From contig NW_027460346.1 of NCBI RefSeq assembly GCF_050947875.1, positions 2,484,000-2,547,999 of the forward strand: 64,000 bases of DNA. The letters are read 5' to 3'. This document shows, in pieces, positions 10,808 to 21,809 of the stretch (positions are counted from its first letter, which is position 1; each line of letters starts with the position of its first letter). The position numbers and the translations under genes were made by a program. The notes beneath the pieces are model-generated. The model ran no database searches and was not told where the DNA came from. It saw only the letters and a list, made by a program, of their open reading frames with translations. The stretch comes from Dermacentor variabilis (Eukaryota; Arthropoda; Arachnida; Ixodida; Ixodidae).

Positions 10808-11869
10808 TGTTAGGAATGGCCTGCCGAGGTGGCAACATGCAAGTTTTCTCAGCCAGCTGCAGCTGCGAGTGTTGCGAGCTTCCCCGAAGAGAACCATGGA
10901 AGCCTATCACAATTGCTGCGGTGACTCATGTCGTAGGGACCTCGAGGTGCCGCTTCAACACCCCCTCGGCGCCATTGTGACTAAACACGATCGGCAGACC
11001 AACTATTCTTGCTGAACCCACCACCGCCGACACGGTCTCTCTGCAGCAAGAAGAGCTTCCCTAACAAAAGGGTATTTTGCGGTACGTGGGCCCCAGGATT
11101 CGTCACAGTCTGCTGACACTCGTGGCAACTACGGGACGCAAGACAATGGACAACTGGCGGCCACGCTGCGGGGGTCAGCTCGGGGAATTAGACACACCTT
11201 TCAAGACTCAAGATAATGGAGAACCGGCGGGTCGACTGGCGTCGACGTTGGACGCTGCGAATCGGCGGTGAACTGCCGTTTTTCCCTCACCTAGGGAACT
11301 AGGGACCACCGGAGTGTTTATAAGCAGCTGTTGTTGGCTGCTAGTGGGTGCTCGTCAGTGTGCTCGACCAGCAGTGTGCTGGGTGTGTTTGGAGCTTCGT
11401 GCTCGCATGCTGTATGCTTTGTCTTGCGTGCTCCATTTGGGAGCCACGCTAGACTGTCGAATGTATCTCCTTGTTCTAATGTCATCATCATCATCATCAT
11501 CATCAGCCTGGTCACGCCCACTGCAGGGCAAAGGCCTCTCCCATACTTCTCCAACTGCCCCAGTCATGTACTAATTGTGGCCATGCCGTCCCTGCAAACT
11601 TCTTAATCTCATCTGCCCACCTAACTTTCTGCCGCCCCCTGCTACGCTTCCCTTCCCTTGGGATCCAGACCGTAACCCTTAATGACCATCGGTTATCTTC
11701 CCTCCTCATTACATGTCCTGCCCATGCCCATTTCTTTTTCTTGATTTCAGAGTTCTAATGTAAAATACTGTAAATAAATCCTGCTCGCCTAGTTCCTCCC
11801 AAGTTCCTCCCGATGACCTCCAACCCTTACAACTGGTGGCAGCAGCGAGATCCTCCGACAACCCTAATA
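10808..11869 (+). mobile_element. LTR insertion in LINE (solo-LTR-like)
   Basis: The insert starts TGTTAGGAATGG and ends ACCCTAATA, inverted ends close to TGTTAGG/CCTAACA. GTAC lies on both sides (10804-10807 and 11870-11873). The LINE reading resumes directly after it with HTQYFLSVY, confirming the junction. CTGGTGGCAGCAGCGAG at about 11833-11849 looks like a primer-binding or leader segment just before the 3' end. The insert may therefore be a collapsed element rather than a clean solo LTR. No coding region remains. An RTE-type fragment is nested within it. Confidence 0.75.
11482..11751 (-). mobile_element. 5'-truncated RTE-type LINE in LTR
   Basis: The 270-bp insert in reverse orientation is flanked by GTTCTAATG at 11473-11481 and 11752-11760. 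Its 3' tail is a TGA/TCA microsatellite (11482-11503) instead of poly-A, as is common for RTE-clade elements. The reverse strand at 11709-11512 reads KRSRGRQKVRWADEIKKFAG and then WRSMGEAFALQWA before a stop, the C terminus of a tick LINE ORF2. Family assignment is from motif memory. Confidence 0.8.
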
Positions 11870-11910
11870 GTACACACGCAGTACTTTCTGTCTATAATCC
11901 TAGATATGGC

Positions 11911-12486
11911 AAATCATATCATGAGAAGCCAACAATCAAGGACACCAAGGACAACATAGGGAAAATGACTTGTACTTTCTAATTGAATTAAAGAAATGAT
12001 AAGTTAATGGCAATGAAAGTGGATGAAAAAACAACTTGCCGCAGGTGGGAAGCGATCCCGCGTCTTCGCATTATGTGTCCGATGCTCTAACCAATTGAGT
12101 TACTGCGGCGCCGTTTCCCCATCTTCGGTATTTATGTGTCACTGCTAGAACTAACCTTGGCAGTGTTAGCCAGCGCTATCACTCGCAAACCTTGACGGCG
12201 GATGTGGAACATCCTTTCTGCCGCAGGCGTCACGAGAACGTGATCTTTCTGGGTGAAGGCAAATGGTCAATAAACCCGCACATGCTACCTGAAAGCATCA
12301 ATGTTGCCGGATTCGAGACCCTCGTTATGTAAGAACGAAAAGAAAGGGGGTGAACGGACGGGCGCAATTTTTATTAATCATATCATGAGAAGCCTCAACA
12401 AACAAAGACACCAAGGAAAACATAGGGGAAATTACGTGTACTTACTAGTTGAATATTAAAGAAATTATAAATTAATGGCAATGTAA
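11911..12486. repeat. 464-bp repeat unit, about 1.2 copies
   Basis: The block CATATCATGAGAAGCC...ACACCAAGGA...TTACTTGTACTT begins at 11915 and again at 12379, a period of 464 bp, with both copies in the same orientation for about 105 bp. Between them are a tRNA-like segment on the reverse strand and an AGGCAAATGGTCAATAAACCC-containing unique part. The layout is that of a tandem array cut down to just over one unit. The array interrupts the LINE between RT and C terminus. Confidence 0.75.
12035..12112 (-). repeat. tRNA-like head of the 464-bp repeat
   Basis: The reverse strand reads GCGCCGCAGTAACTCAATTG, GTTAGAGCATCGG and later GGATCGCTTCCCACC. These resemble the A box and B box of a tRNA. 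The stems are mismatched (a degraded B box, and a T stem that does not close), so I treat it as a tRNA-derived repeat head and not a working tRNA gene. Confidence 0.65.
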
Positions 12487-13214
12487 TTCAGTAATGGGTA
12501 ATTAAGCCACATTTAGGGAACTGGCCATCATTAACAAAATCACGACGATCTGACGTCCTCTTTTGCCACCTCAGAATAGGGCACACATGTTACCCATTCA
12601 TACCTTTTGACTGGCGATGAACCTCCCCTTTGTGGCAAATGTGGCGAGAGACTGACCGTACTCCACGTCTTACTGGAGTGCCGGGTAGCAGAAGAACAGA
12701 AAAAGGACTTTCCAATAGTATACCAAACTACCTATTCCCTCACATCCATCACTGTTTCTTGGCCTAGAGCCTATGTTTCAAATCAAGGCAGTGCTCAACA
12801 TTTTACATGATGTTGTTCAGCATGTTATTAGCCCGAAAGATTTGTATAGCCCTACCTGTATCTAGAGGGTATTGCTGTGAGTGTACTGTTTTGTAGAGCA
12901 CGTGCCTCCAGACCCTTGTGCTCAAGGGTCTTAGTGAGGTGGTAACGCTAGCAGAATCAACACATTTTTTTTTTTCGTGTTGTTTCATTTTAAGATATGT
13001 TTTATGGTCATTGCCCACATAACTCTGCTTGACATTATTTTAATGCTTGCATATTTTATGCACCTTACTGGGAATGTTTTCGACTTCTATACAGCCTTGC
13101 TACATCTGACTTTTGTCATCCACTGCATCATCAACTTCCCTACACCATTTCTTGGCGCTCTTTGGCCATCCCTGGCCCTTGCACCAAAAAAACCCATACA
13201 TCATCATCATCATC

Positions 13215-13310
13215 ATTGCGCTGGGCCCTGGGTGAAGTCTTCTTTGAGGATTTTTTCAGTGTTGAGGACAGTGTTGAGGTCTGTGGACCACTGACCGACG
13301 ACGATATTAT
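13215..13310 (+). pseudogene. Possible Tigger C-terminal fragment
   Basis: A plus-strand frame reads FEDFFSVEDSVEVCGPLTDD, an acidic stretch like the region after the DDE domain in pogo/Tigger transposases. It directly follows the LINE's CAT-repeat end. A poly-A signal (AATAAA) follows at about 13365. Only about 30 codons are informative. Confidence 0.35.
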
Positions 13311-13399
13311 GTATAGTTATTATAATCCCGACTTAAGTAGTCTATGAAGACAGACTACCTTAAGCAATAAAAAAAGGTTTGAATTTGTTCATTTTGCCA

Positions 13400-14228
13400 C
13401 CATTTGTTAATTCAACTTTTCGGATCATTTGACCTAGTCTTGCGCTCCTACAAAGGTAAAATTAACAGGAATTAAGTGTATAAGAAAGTCAAAGCTGACA
13501 TTTTATCTACAGGTTTTGTTGTGATGTATTGTCCGATTATGCAGAATGAATGTGCATTCATAGGCACTCTTTTGTCGGTTAACATTCTGTGCTATATGAA
13601 CCAGTTTGCTGGAGCTTGCATCTGGTGTGCAAACAATAGAATCTCTATGATATGAATTTCTCGGGATGGCACAAACATCCCGTATCACCTGAAAGTCGGA
13701 TCACCCAAAAATGTAAAAAAAATCGGGTAGTTCCCAACTTAGTCAAAATTTTCCATTTAAATTTTGTTTCCCACAATCCTAAGACCTTCTTTGTCTCATG
13801 GCAGAATATTATAAAGTAATACACAGCAGAGCTTGAAAAGAGTGCACTTTTTTTAGTGTGTGGCCTTCAATATCGGAATGAAAATCGGGCTTCTAGAGGT
13901 GCTATTGCACTGCTGATCATGTGCCTTTCTGTTGACGTAGTGCCGCCATCTTGGTATCACCGTAAACATGCGGGCACAAAGTTCATATAACTAAATTTAG
14001 AGGAAATGCTTGCCATAGCACTCATGCATTTAAATTGGTAACCGAAAAGGTGCTACCATGTTGCTACTCCGTGCAGGCAGAGACACGATGTTATTCAGAT
14101 GTGTAATCAACGCGATCCCGAGTCTCCCTCAGTATGGTAGCACCATCTAGTTCAGGGGCCTGTAAACGCATCCTCTCACACATTGTAAGTTTTACTCTGA
14201 AATTTTATAAATAGCCATTGTATCTTTA
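13400..14228. other. Unassigned DNA
   Basis: I see no exon, repeat boundary or structured RNA I can support here. Confidence 0.35.
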
Positions 14229-14470
14229 GAGAGGTTTAGCTTGTCCGGTATTCATGTAAACATAGGCGGCACTGGCATAATCGTGTTGCTGCCAAAAATT
14301 TACACCCGCAGCAAAGTAGAGTACACTTGGTTACTGCAATATTAGCTGTTTTTGTCTGTTTGAGCTCCGCGCCAGCAGGTGGCTGCACCATGCAGGCCGC
14401 TCCTGTTTACACCTCTGTCCCACCTGTGTCCGTGTGCGTTTACCCGAATACCAGACAAGCTAAACCTCTC
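14229..14470. mobile_element. MITE with GAGAGGTTTAGC ends
   Basis: The inverted terminal repeats are about 30 bp. The left reads GAGAGGTTTAGCTTGTC and continues GGTATTC...GTAAAC; the right is its reverse complement ending at 14470, with a few mismatches. The unit is 242 bp and non-coding. The flanks (TTTA on the left, TTTT on the right) give no clean target duplication, so the superfamily is open. Confidence 0.7.
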
Positions 14471-14479
14471 TTTTCTCAA

Positions 14480-17085
14480 AAACGTTCGGAATGAACTTTA
14501 CACATTGTCCATACGTATGTGCTATGTGTATTTTGATTATTCTTATTGTTAAAAAAATTGGAGGTAGCAACATAGCGGCGTCCTTGTGGTTGGCAATTTT
14601 TTCGCTTAACTTTTGCTCTAGTCATTATAGTAACTCTATGCATAAGAGATCGGAGCTTCATATTTTTGCAGAAGTGAGCTGCATGTTTCACAAGTTTCAA
14701 TGCTGGCATTTCATTTTTTAGCAGAGCATTACCATATACCAGCTGCCAAGATAGCATGTACGTGGTGTTTAGTGGGCTCCGGTATAAGTTTACCAGAACA
14801 CTCCTCCGTATACTATGCTTGCGCAACATGCCAGCACTGAGGCTGCCCGCTTTGATCCTAATTCGCCTGTGGTACTTGCTCTCTGTCATGATAGCATGAA
14901 ATAAATGGCAAAATTGCATGGAGACGGAGTCAAGGTGAAGTGATGTAGGTCACCCTGGCGCAGCAGGAATGTGACTGGCGCAACGGCGTGGCGGCTCTGC
15001 CAGTCTGAAAACAGCCAGCTCCTGGCCCTAGCATTCTGCTTGCCGCCTCCTTGCTGGCTTTTCTGGGGATCATGCGGTGGCTCGGTTGTTCATACCATCT
15101 GCCGCCGTACAAAAAGACGTTCACAGCATCAGAAATTTAGCACATTCTAAGCTAATGGACATGGGCCAGGACTTATGAAAAATTTGTATCATCCTGAAAT
15201 TCGCATACTGGCAATAAAGCTACTATCCTTTTTTTTCCTATAGCTGTCTACTAATTTGCTATCATAATCTGTTTCACCTTTGAGGCGAAACTGCCAATTT
15301 GTTTATTTATCGCAACTTTAGTGCATTGGGGTGTAAATCTTTGTTCTTTTCCAAATGAGAGAAAGTGGTATTTTTGTATGAAAGAGTGAGGTGCGCGGTA
15401 CTGTAAAGGACTTTTCTTTTTGTAGATCACGGAAAACGGGTGCGCGTTACATTCGAGGGCGTGTTAGAATCTTGTAAATACGGTATCTTAAGATAACGAA
15501 TAACCGTCTGAGCGACCTAGCTGTGCTTGCGGTCGAGCGATCTTCTGCCAATAAGATAGATCTTCAGCATGTTGTCAACATGTTCGATGCTGCGCACAGT
15601 AATCAATGTATATGTCTGCACTAGTATGCCGCTATAATGGGCCGATACCTATACTGGTGTGTCAGAACACCTGCTTCACCATCGAATAAATCCTGGCTGT
15701 GTTTTGTCTTGTACTTTCACAGCGCAGGCATTGGCATGTGTGGTTGTGATGAAACCTTCCTGTCCCTGTGTTCGCTTTGAAAGGGACTCTATATGGGATG
15801 CTTTCCGAGGCCATGTCGGTGGCCTAGTTTGTGTAGTGAACAGCGTATGGTCAGAGAGCTGTTATTTGCATTTGTGAAACGTGCTGTACTGTATAACCAA
15901 ATATGACACTGGCTCAAATGCCTATTGCGTGCTCTATTTTTGCAGTTCTCTCCTCTCTTCTATTTGTTGTTGTTATTCTTTTTCCCATTTCGAACATTTA
16001 GAATCACTAGCCGTTGCCACAATTGTGGGTGTATTATTATTATATATTTATTTTTTTTGTAATCTAGCGTGTATTTACCAAAGTTGGAATTGATATGCAC
16101 ATTGCTTAGTAGTGTTAGTTCTCTCTCCTGTTGTGAAATTGCTCTCTTGACGCTATATTGTGATCGAGCTAACTGATGTTATTTTGTTGCTGCTGAGTGT
16201 TTTTTTTTTTATTTATTTAATACTGTTTTTTGTGTATGAGGTGTCCATGTATTATATAAATTTTCATTTTCTTAGCAGAAGCACTGCTGTGTAAATATGC
16301 TAAATTTTAATTTATATCTTACTGCTATACTGGAATACCTTATTCACACTGATGTGTTTAGAAGACCTTCAGCCCAGGTAAACATGGTCAAAACACAATG
16401 CATAAGTTCCCGCCTCCCTGCCCCCCAAAGGAACTGGCTTGTCGCATGTGCAGTAAAAAAATCCTAATGCCATCCCTGCTGCATAAGTAGCTGGAGTGCT
16501 AAACACACAAGGAAAGAAAAGGGGACATGCAACAAAATGTAGACAGGTTCCCCTGCGCTTTTGTCTTTACAGCAATATTTTTATTCGTTTGCTAATAAAG
16601 TGATGTTTTCTGAGTGGTTCCTGGCAGTCTGAAAGTGTTTTGAAAAGAAATAGTCTCATGCTAGCCTAAATAAACACAAAATTTTTGCATTGAGAAGTGG
16701 TAATGAGTTATTTCTAAGAAAACATATTAAAGCATGCTTGATGATCGCGAAACATTACAGAGCATGGTGTAACTAATGTTCTAGACTAACCACTTGTCAA
16801 TGAAATTGTGATTCTTCTTGTCAGTGAAAATTTTATGTATGCAAAACCAAGTAATTAGAGTTATGAGCGGAATCTAAACCTAAAATCTAAACTACACTGC
16901 CATTTAGTCTATGTGAAATTTCACAAATTAGCCCTGCGATTGTGCCTCATTTCCAAAGCTGCATAGACTAGTTTACTCGTTTGGTGTGACGATTCATGAC
17001 TGATACATGAGACTGTGTCCCCGACTGCGACAGGTATGTTTATATGGAAAAAAAATATTTTTTTTCTATTATTTATGTATTAAAT
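14480..17085. other. Unassigned AT-rich DNA
   Basis: A reverse-strand frame of 147 codons at 14476-14919 has no recognisable domain and a low-complexity composition. The rest is homopolymer-rich with no repeat boundary I can defend. Confidence 0.35.
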
Positions 17086-17088
17086 TCT

Positions 17089-17176
17089 GGAGTTTTATGT
17101 GTCAAAACCACAGTACGATTATGCGGCATGCCATAGTGGTGGCCTCCGGATGAATTTTGCCCGCCCGGGGTTCTTT
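17089..17176 (-). mobile_element. Ruka-type SINE, 3' half (split)
   Basis: The reverse-strand SINE tail holds a degraded form of the GTTTTACGTGCCAAAACCAC motif, a GATTATG...GCATGCC segment and GGGGTTCTTT. The LINE block at 17177-18798 interrupts it, and the SINE continues at 18799. GGGGTTCTTT at 17167-17176 is repeated at 18799-18808. Confidence 0.75.
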
Positions 17177-17369
17177 CATCATTATCATCACCAGCCTATT
17201 TTTATATCCACTGCAGGACAAAGGCATCTCTCTCCCAGCAACCTCCAATTACCTCTGTCTTGCGCTAGCTGATTCCAACTTGCATCTGCAAATTTTCCAA
17301 TATCATCACCCCACCTAATCTTCTGCCGTCCTCGACTGCACTTCCCTTCCCTTGACACCCATTGTTTAA

Positions 17370-18142
17370 AGGGACACTAAAGGCAAATACTAAGTCGACG
17401 TGGACTGTTTAAATACCAGTCCAGAAACCTCGCAAAACTTGTTCCATGCCAATAAAATACTTCGTTAATGAGAAAGTAGCATCTGAAGGGTCTGAATACC
17501 TTTATCGCAATTCAAATCTCCCGCCATCCAACCGGGGAGGAGTGACATTGTATATGCCATCACCGCCCTTTGCCACCGTCGGGGAGTAAAATGGCGCCCA
17601 ACAGATGGTGGTATGGTTTCTTGCACAAAATGCAAATGCACGTCTATGGAGAAACCGAGCCAAGACAGAGCAGTGGATTCGTGGCTGCAGCTGCTTTTGG
17701 TCAAGTGGCATGGACCATTCGTGCATCCCGTGACATCTCATGCCCGTGGAATTCTCTGCCACTTTCAGTTTGTGCGAGTTTCACAAGCCACCAAAACCAG
17801 TGCAGCACTACACGATAATGAAACTACGGAAACCCGAAAGCGCGGGCGCTTTCGACTGCCCACGTCTTTGTCAAGGGTAATTTCAATGAGTTCTTTTTTC
17901 TAAAAATGAAATAGAACCGGACAAGTAACATTTTCATTCGTCTTATAATGTAATAAATTGATGTTCTTATAATGACTGGTTGAATACTAGTGGCAGAACT
18001 TAAATGAGGAGTGCCTTCATCATCGGGACATCCCAGGGGAGTGTCTAATCATGCTCTGCTCGTGATAATATTGATGCCTTAGAGATTCTCGAGCACTAAT
18101 CTATGACTTTAGCGCAACTTAATATTTGCCTTTAGTGTCCCT
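17370..18142. mobile_element. TTAA-flanked MITE (piggyBac-like)
   Basis: Perfect 20-bp inverted ends begin AGGGACACTAAAGG (17370-17389) and are matched at 18123-18142; similarity continues imperfectly for about 10 bp more. TTAA flanks both sides (17366-17369 and 18143-18146), the target site used by piggyBac elements. The 773-bp interior has no transposase. It inserted into the LINE, whose sequence continues across it. Confidence 0.8.
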
Positions 18143-18448
18143 TTAACTATAATGGTCTTCCGATTATCGGCGCTATGCATTACATGGCCTGCACAGTTCC
18201 ATTTCTTTCTGTTAATGTCAACTAGAATATCAGCTACCCCCGTTTGTTCTCTGATCCACTCTGCTCTCTTCCTGTCTCTTTAACGTTATGCCTAACATGT
18301 TTTGCTTCATCACTCTTGGCGCAGTCCTTAAGTTGTTCTGTGTTAACCTTTAAGTTCCTGCGCCATATGTTAGCACCGATAGCATGCAGTGATTGTACAC
18401 TTTGCTTTTGAATGACAGTGGTAAGCTCTCAGTCAGGCATTGTTAATT

Positions 18449-18740
18449 TCATTTCATTTCATTTTTATTTCCTTAAAGACCCCCTGTAGGGGGTTTTACA
18501 TAAGGGGTGGGGTTAACGTGAGAAAGTAAAACATTTTTTTTTTTCATGATGACAGGTGGGATGTAACTTTTTCTAGGAAGGTTGATGGACAGGTGATAGC
18601 TGCAATTTGATGGGGAAGGTCGTTCCAGTCGCTTGCTGTTCGGAGGAAGAATGACTTGGAAAATGTAGTCGTACGGGCACGTTGGCGTGAGACTTTCAGC
18701 GGATGACCAATTCGGCGAGACGTGCGTGATGGTCTTAATA
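18449..18740 (-). mobile_element. CR1/Jockey-like LINE 3' end
   Basis: The reverse strand encodes a LINE ORF2 C terminus (SKSFFLRTASDWNDLPHQIA, then FLEKVTSHL and a stop). It is followed by GTAAAACCCCCTACAGGGGG and a tail of GAAAT repeats ending at about 18449. The pentamer tail and 5' truncation are as expected of retroposition. It lies inside the RTE-type LINE. Confidence 0.75.
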
Positions 18741-18798
18741 ATTTTCATATGCCTTCCAATACATTTTTATTCTTCTGTAAATTTCCTTCTCATGCTCA

Positions 18799-18960
18799 GG
18801 GGTTCTTTAACTTGCACCTAAATTATAGGACATGAGCGTTTTTGCATTTCGTCCCCATCTAAATGCAGCCACCACAGCCAGGACCTAACCTATGACTTCG
18901 AGCTCAGCAGCACTATGCCATAGTCACTGTACTACCATGTTGGGTGGTTATGTGGAAGGT
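18799..18960 (-). mobile_element. Ruka-type SINE, 5' half (split)
   Basis: This continues the SINE begun at 17089. GGGGTTCTTTAACTTGCACC is followed by GCATTTCGTCCCCATC, a degenerate B box in the reversed tRNA-like region and CTCAGCAGCACTATGCCA. The tRNA-derived head is at the right end, consistent with reverse orientation. Confidence 0.75.
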
Positions 18961-19247
18961 ACAATTAATATATAGAGTTTCTTGTTCTAATGCTAGCATT
19001 TATAAAACCAACACTAGGAAAAATACAGCTAGTAACTGGAGAGTGTTGTGCTGTGTGAGTACACAGAGCACGGGCAAATGAATGAAAAAAGCAGACAATA
19101 AAGGGGAGACCCTCTGCTGATGTCACCAGAGCACCGTTCACAGCACCACCATTGGTTGCGCACAAGGTCAATAAGTGAACACACTGTTATTCATATTGCA
19201 TTTCAGTGCTACCTACCTAACCTCAGAAAGATGTTTTTTTTTTTTAA

Positions 19248-20451
19248 TGGAGTATTGACATGAAATTTCAAAGTCGAGATAACTTGCAAGGTCAATTTTT
19301 GTGGACACACACACACACAGCATCTACAAAATATCAATGGCGAATGTAGCTTAAAACATATTTAAAATGAGTTTTGAAGTATGTGCGTGCAGAAAACCAC
19401 AAAGCGCAGCACCTCGCAACATTGACATCAACAAGGTGGGTTTGTAAACATACCAGAGAACAACAACAATAGCACTGTGTCACGAGTTTGTGGTCTCTAC
19501 CAAGCTCCTTTTATGTGCTTCTGCTCGCCTCATTACCACGACCTTCATTGTCACACTCCCAGTATTCCTCGGATGTTAGTCGAAGTAGGATGTTATCCAT
19601 GTTGCTGCAACCGTTTTTTTTTTATGCCCATTGATATTTCCCGCACTGTCTGCATTGATTGTGCTGTATTGACCATGCACGAAACATGGGTACAGCACAA
19701 TTTCAGGGGCATACTGGATTGTTGACTTTTGCCTGACACGTTTAGGGCTGGGTATAGTCATGCATAGGTTTCCCCGCGATGGGCCCTCAGCGGCACAAGT
19801 GGATGGAGTTTGTGCACGGCCACTGGATGCAAGGAGTGGACCCTGCTGAAGAGCAGCTGCATTTGTTCACCTCATTTCGAGTGTAGAAAAATATTAATTT
19901 TATTACCTCTGCTTTGCCTTACTGAAAATTTGCAGAGAGATTGTACATATTTTATTGTCCTTATGGTTCAGTATAACACTTGGCACTCTTACTGGCCTGG
20001 ATTTTAATTAAGGAACAAAATGTGAATTTGCCTTCATCTATAGGGAAGTTAGCTGTTGCCAAAACAGCGCTAATGGCATGGACATGTGTCACCGCTTATC
20101 AGCAGCTGCTAAATGTGGAGCAATTATTCCAGGAGGGTCGCCACGGGGGAAAGGTGGTTGATTTGAAGCTGCCTACACCTGAAAGAGATTGGCTGCATGC
20201 AGCGCGGTGGCAACTCCCGTCTACAGAAAATTGTCACCGCTGGACTCGCGTGACTAGCTGTGTTTACAAACCTACCGTCCCCTCTCATTCCTCTCTGAAA
20301 TCAAAACTTGGACTGGTTGCTACGAACAAGGCTCTAAACAATTAACTGCTGCACACTGAAGCAAACGAGGTTTCGTGCCATGATAACTGGGTCATTACCT
20401 ACTTGTTACAACAGAAAAGACAAAATCCAAAATTTTTGTGTCAGTGCTCCA
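19248..20451. mobile_element. TTAA-flanked non-autonomous DNA transposon
   Basis: The ends TGGAGTATTGACA and TGTCAGTGCTCCA are imperfect inverted repeats, bounded by TTAA at 19244-19247 and 20452-20455. Similarity continues inward as ATTTC/AATTTT tracts. The 1.2-kb interior has open frames without recognisable transposase motifs. By target site it is piggyBac-like, but its termini differ from the MITE at 17370. Confidence 0.6.
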
Positions 20452-20464
20452 TTAATTCTGTATG

Positions 20465-21805
20465 ATACTAGTGTCATTCAATAAAGATTTCCCCTGGCCC
20501 AGTTTACATAGGCGTCCATAAAAGAAATTTCATACAGCGCTAGGTAAGCATCTCTATAGGTCATAAAAAGAATGTTCAGCTCTTTTCCAATAAATATTTT
20601 AGTTTTACAGTTTTAAAAAGAGGAGGGTGGGAGCATGGAGCCAATGGAGCACTAGGCAGTTATGAATTTTCCCTTTCTCAAATGCAACACACCTTCACAA
20701 AATTTTCAAGAAGTGACAACTGTGTATGGGACAATTTTTAAATTGTATGATATCATTATGTACTAGCATCAGCAGTTGAAACCTGGAAAGCATTTAGTTA
20801 AAATGGCAACAATTCCCGGTCGACTTCATTTAGCCATTGAGGAGGATACTGCAACAAAAATGGAGGCTGCAATACGAGAAAATCGCTGTGTAGCAGCTGA
20901 AAAATAATGGTCAGTGTAGGGTATAAATAATATATTGTTCAGAAAAATCTGCTCATGCGAAAAGTGTCAGCACATTGGTTTCCTAGCTAGTTGTCTGTTT
21001 TCACAAAGAGAACCGAGTAACTGCAGCCGTCGACACTTAACCCCGTGCCTTCAAAACCAAGATTACTTTTTGTGAGATTATTTGCAGAGGATGAAACGAG
21101 AGTTCAATATTGCAACCCAGAAACAAAATTCGCAACAACGAGAGCACTACGACTCATCACCACCCTAAAAGACATGCGTGGAAACCTCTGTTAACAAGGT
21201 GATGCTGACAGTTGTTTTGATCAGCAAGAAGTAGTGATAAGAGATTTCCTGCCACAAGGTGCCACTGTAATGGGACCTATTAACTTGTTGATGAAATTAA
21301 GGGAAACCATCAAAATTGGAACAAAGCATTGGTTCTGGACAGTTGGTAATCCATGCTTAATACTGTTTTAGTGCAAATTTTACAAAAAAACCAGTCCCGT
21401 TCGTGTCCCTTTGTGCTTTTTGTAATGTTTTGTGCTAAAACATTAGGCATCAAAATCGGCAGGCGTGGCATGCTGTCAAACGGCGCCTTGATCTTGCAAG
21501 ATGATTCTCCAGTTTACAACTCGCATGTTGCACAGATGGAAGCTAGTTCCTGTAAATAGGAAATTGTTCGCCGTACCTCGCACTCCCAGAACCTTGTGCC
21601 CACAGATTTCCACTTCTTTCTGTGAAGTAATGGCTCCAAGGCCAACGTGAGGACTTTACAAGAGTGGTGTCCGTAGCTGCATAAAGCACTGGCAGAAGTG
21701 TGCGACATTTGGTGGTAGCAATGTAGAAAAAGAAAAGTAAATATGCCAACTTTCGTGCTCCTCAACTCAGAGGAAGTGGGTCAGGGGAAATCTTTACCTC
21801 TTGTA
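20465..21805 (+). mobile_element. Mariner-type transposon relic
   Basis: The ends carry inverted copies of AAAGATTTCCCCTGGCCC (left, near 20483) and GGGTCAGGGGAAATCTTTAC (right, near 21780-21799). The plus strand between them keeps mariner signatures. EDETRVQYCNPETK at about 21088-21130 holds the first catalytic D. FLPQGATVMGPINLL lies near 21247-21290. LILQDDSPVYNSHVAQ at about 21490-21535 holds the second D. VPTDFHFFL at about 21600-21625 is at the third-D position. Stops and frameshifts occur throughout, so the transposase is dead. It lies 14 bp from the preceding TTAA element. Confidence 0.7.
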
Positions 21806-21809
21806 AGTG

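Larger units (their letters stand above)
9390..13230 (+). mobile_element. I/Jockey-like LINE, decayed and interrupted
   Basis: This is a plus-strand ORF2 relic. At 9420-9560 it carries the end of the endonuclease (SSIDLAI, then NDHFPI). From 9600 to 10800 it carries reverse-transcriptase sequence in several frames: FSIAKLKASL, ALTSCLSKL, LDPFQCGFREGRSTTDHL. The C-terminal cysteine motif LCGKCGERL...HVLLEC is at about 12630-12700. The 3' tail ends near a CAT repeat at 13199-13216. Stops and frameshifts are frequent. A 190-bp internal duplication, an LTR insertion at 10808 and a repeat insertion from about 11911 to 12485 break it further. Endonuclease plus RT plus terminal CCHC motif fits the I/Jockey/R1 group; the exact clade is uncertain. 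Confidence 0.8.
17177..18798 (-). mobile_element. RTE-type LINE fragment inside the SINE
   Basis: This is a reverse-orientation LINE 3' portion. Its tail is the CAT/ATCATC run at 17177-17190. Reverse-complemented segments such as CACTGCAGGACAAAGGCATC and CTTCCCTTCCCTTGACA are diverged from the copy at 11482-11751, showing a related family. The 10-bp target duplication GGGGTTCTTT brackets it (17167-17176 and 18799-18808). It contains two later insertions: a TTAA-flanked MITE and a CR1-like 3' end. The coding frame is lost. Confidence 0.75.

Noticed and set aside
11482..11503. CRISPR-like or satellite array from TCA repeats
   Set aside because: It is the microsatellite tail of a truncated LINE. 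No spacer-repeat pattern occurs anywhere in the window.
12035..12112. Functional tRNA gene on the reverse strand
   Set aside because: A and B boxes are visible, but the stems do not close and the segment is part of a repeated unit.
14476..14919. 147-codon reverse-strand open frame
   Set aside because: No domain, biased composition and no splice context.
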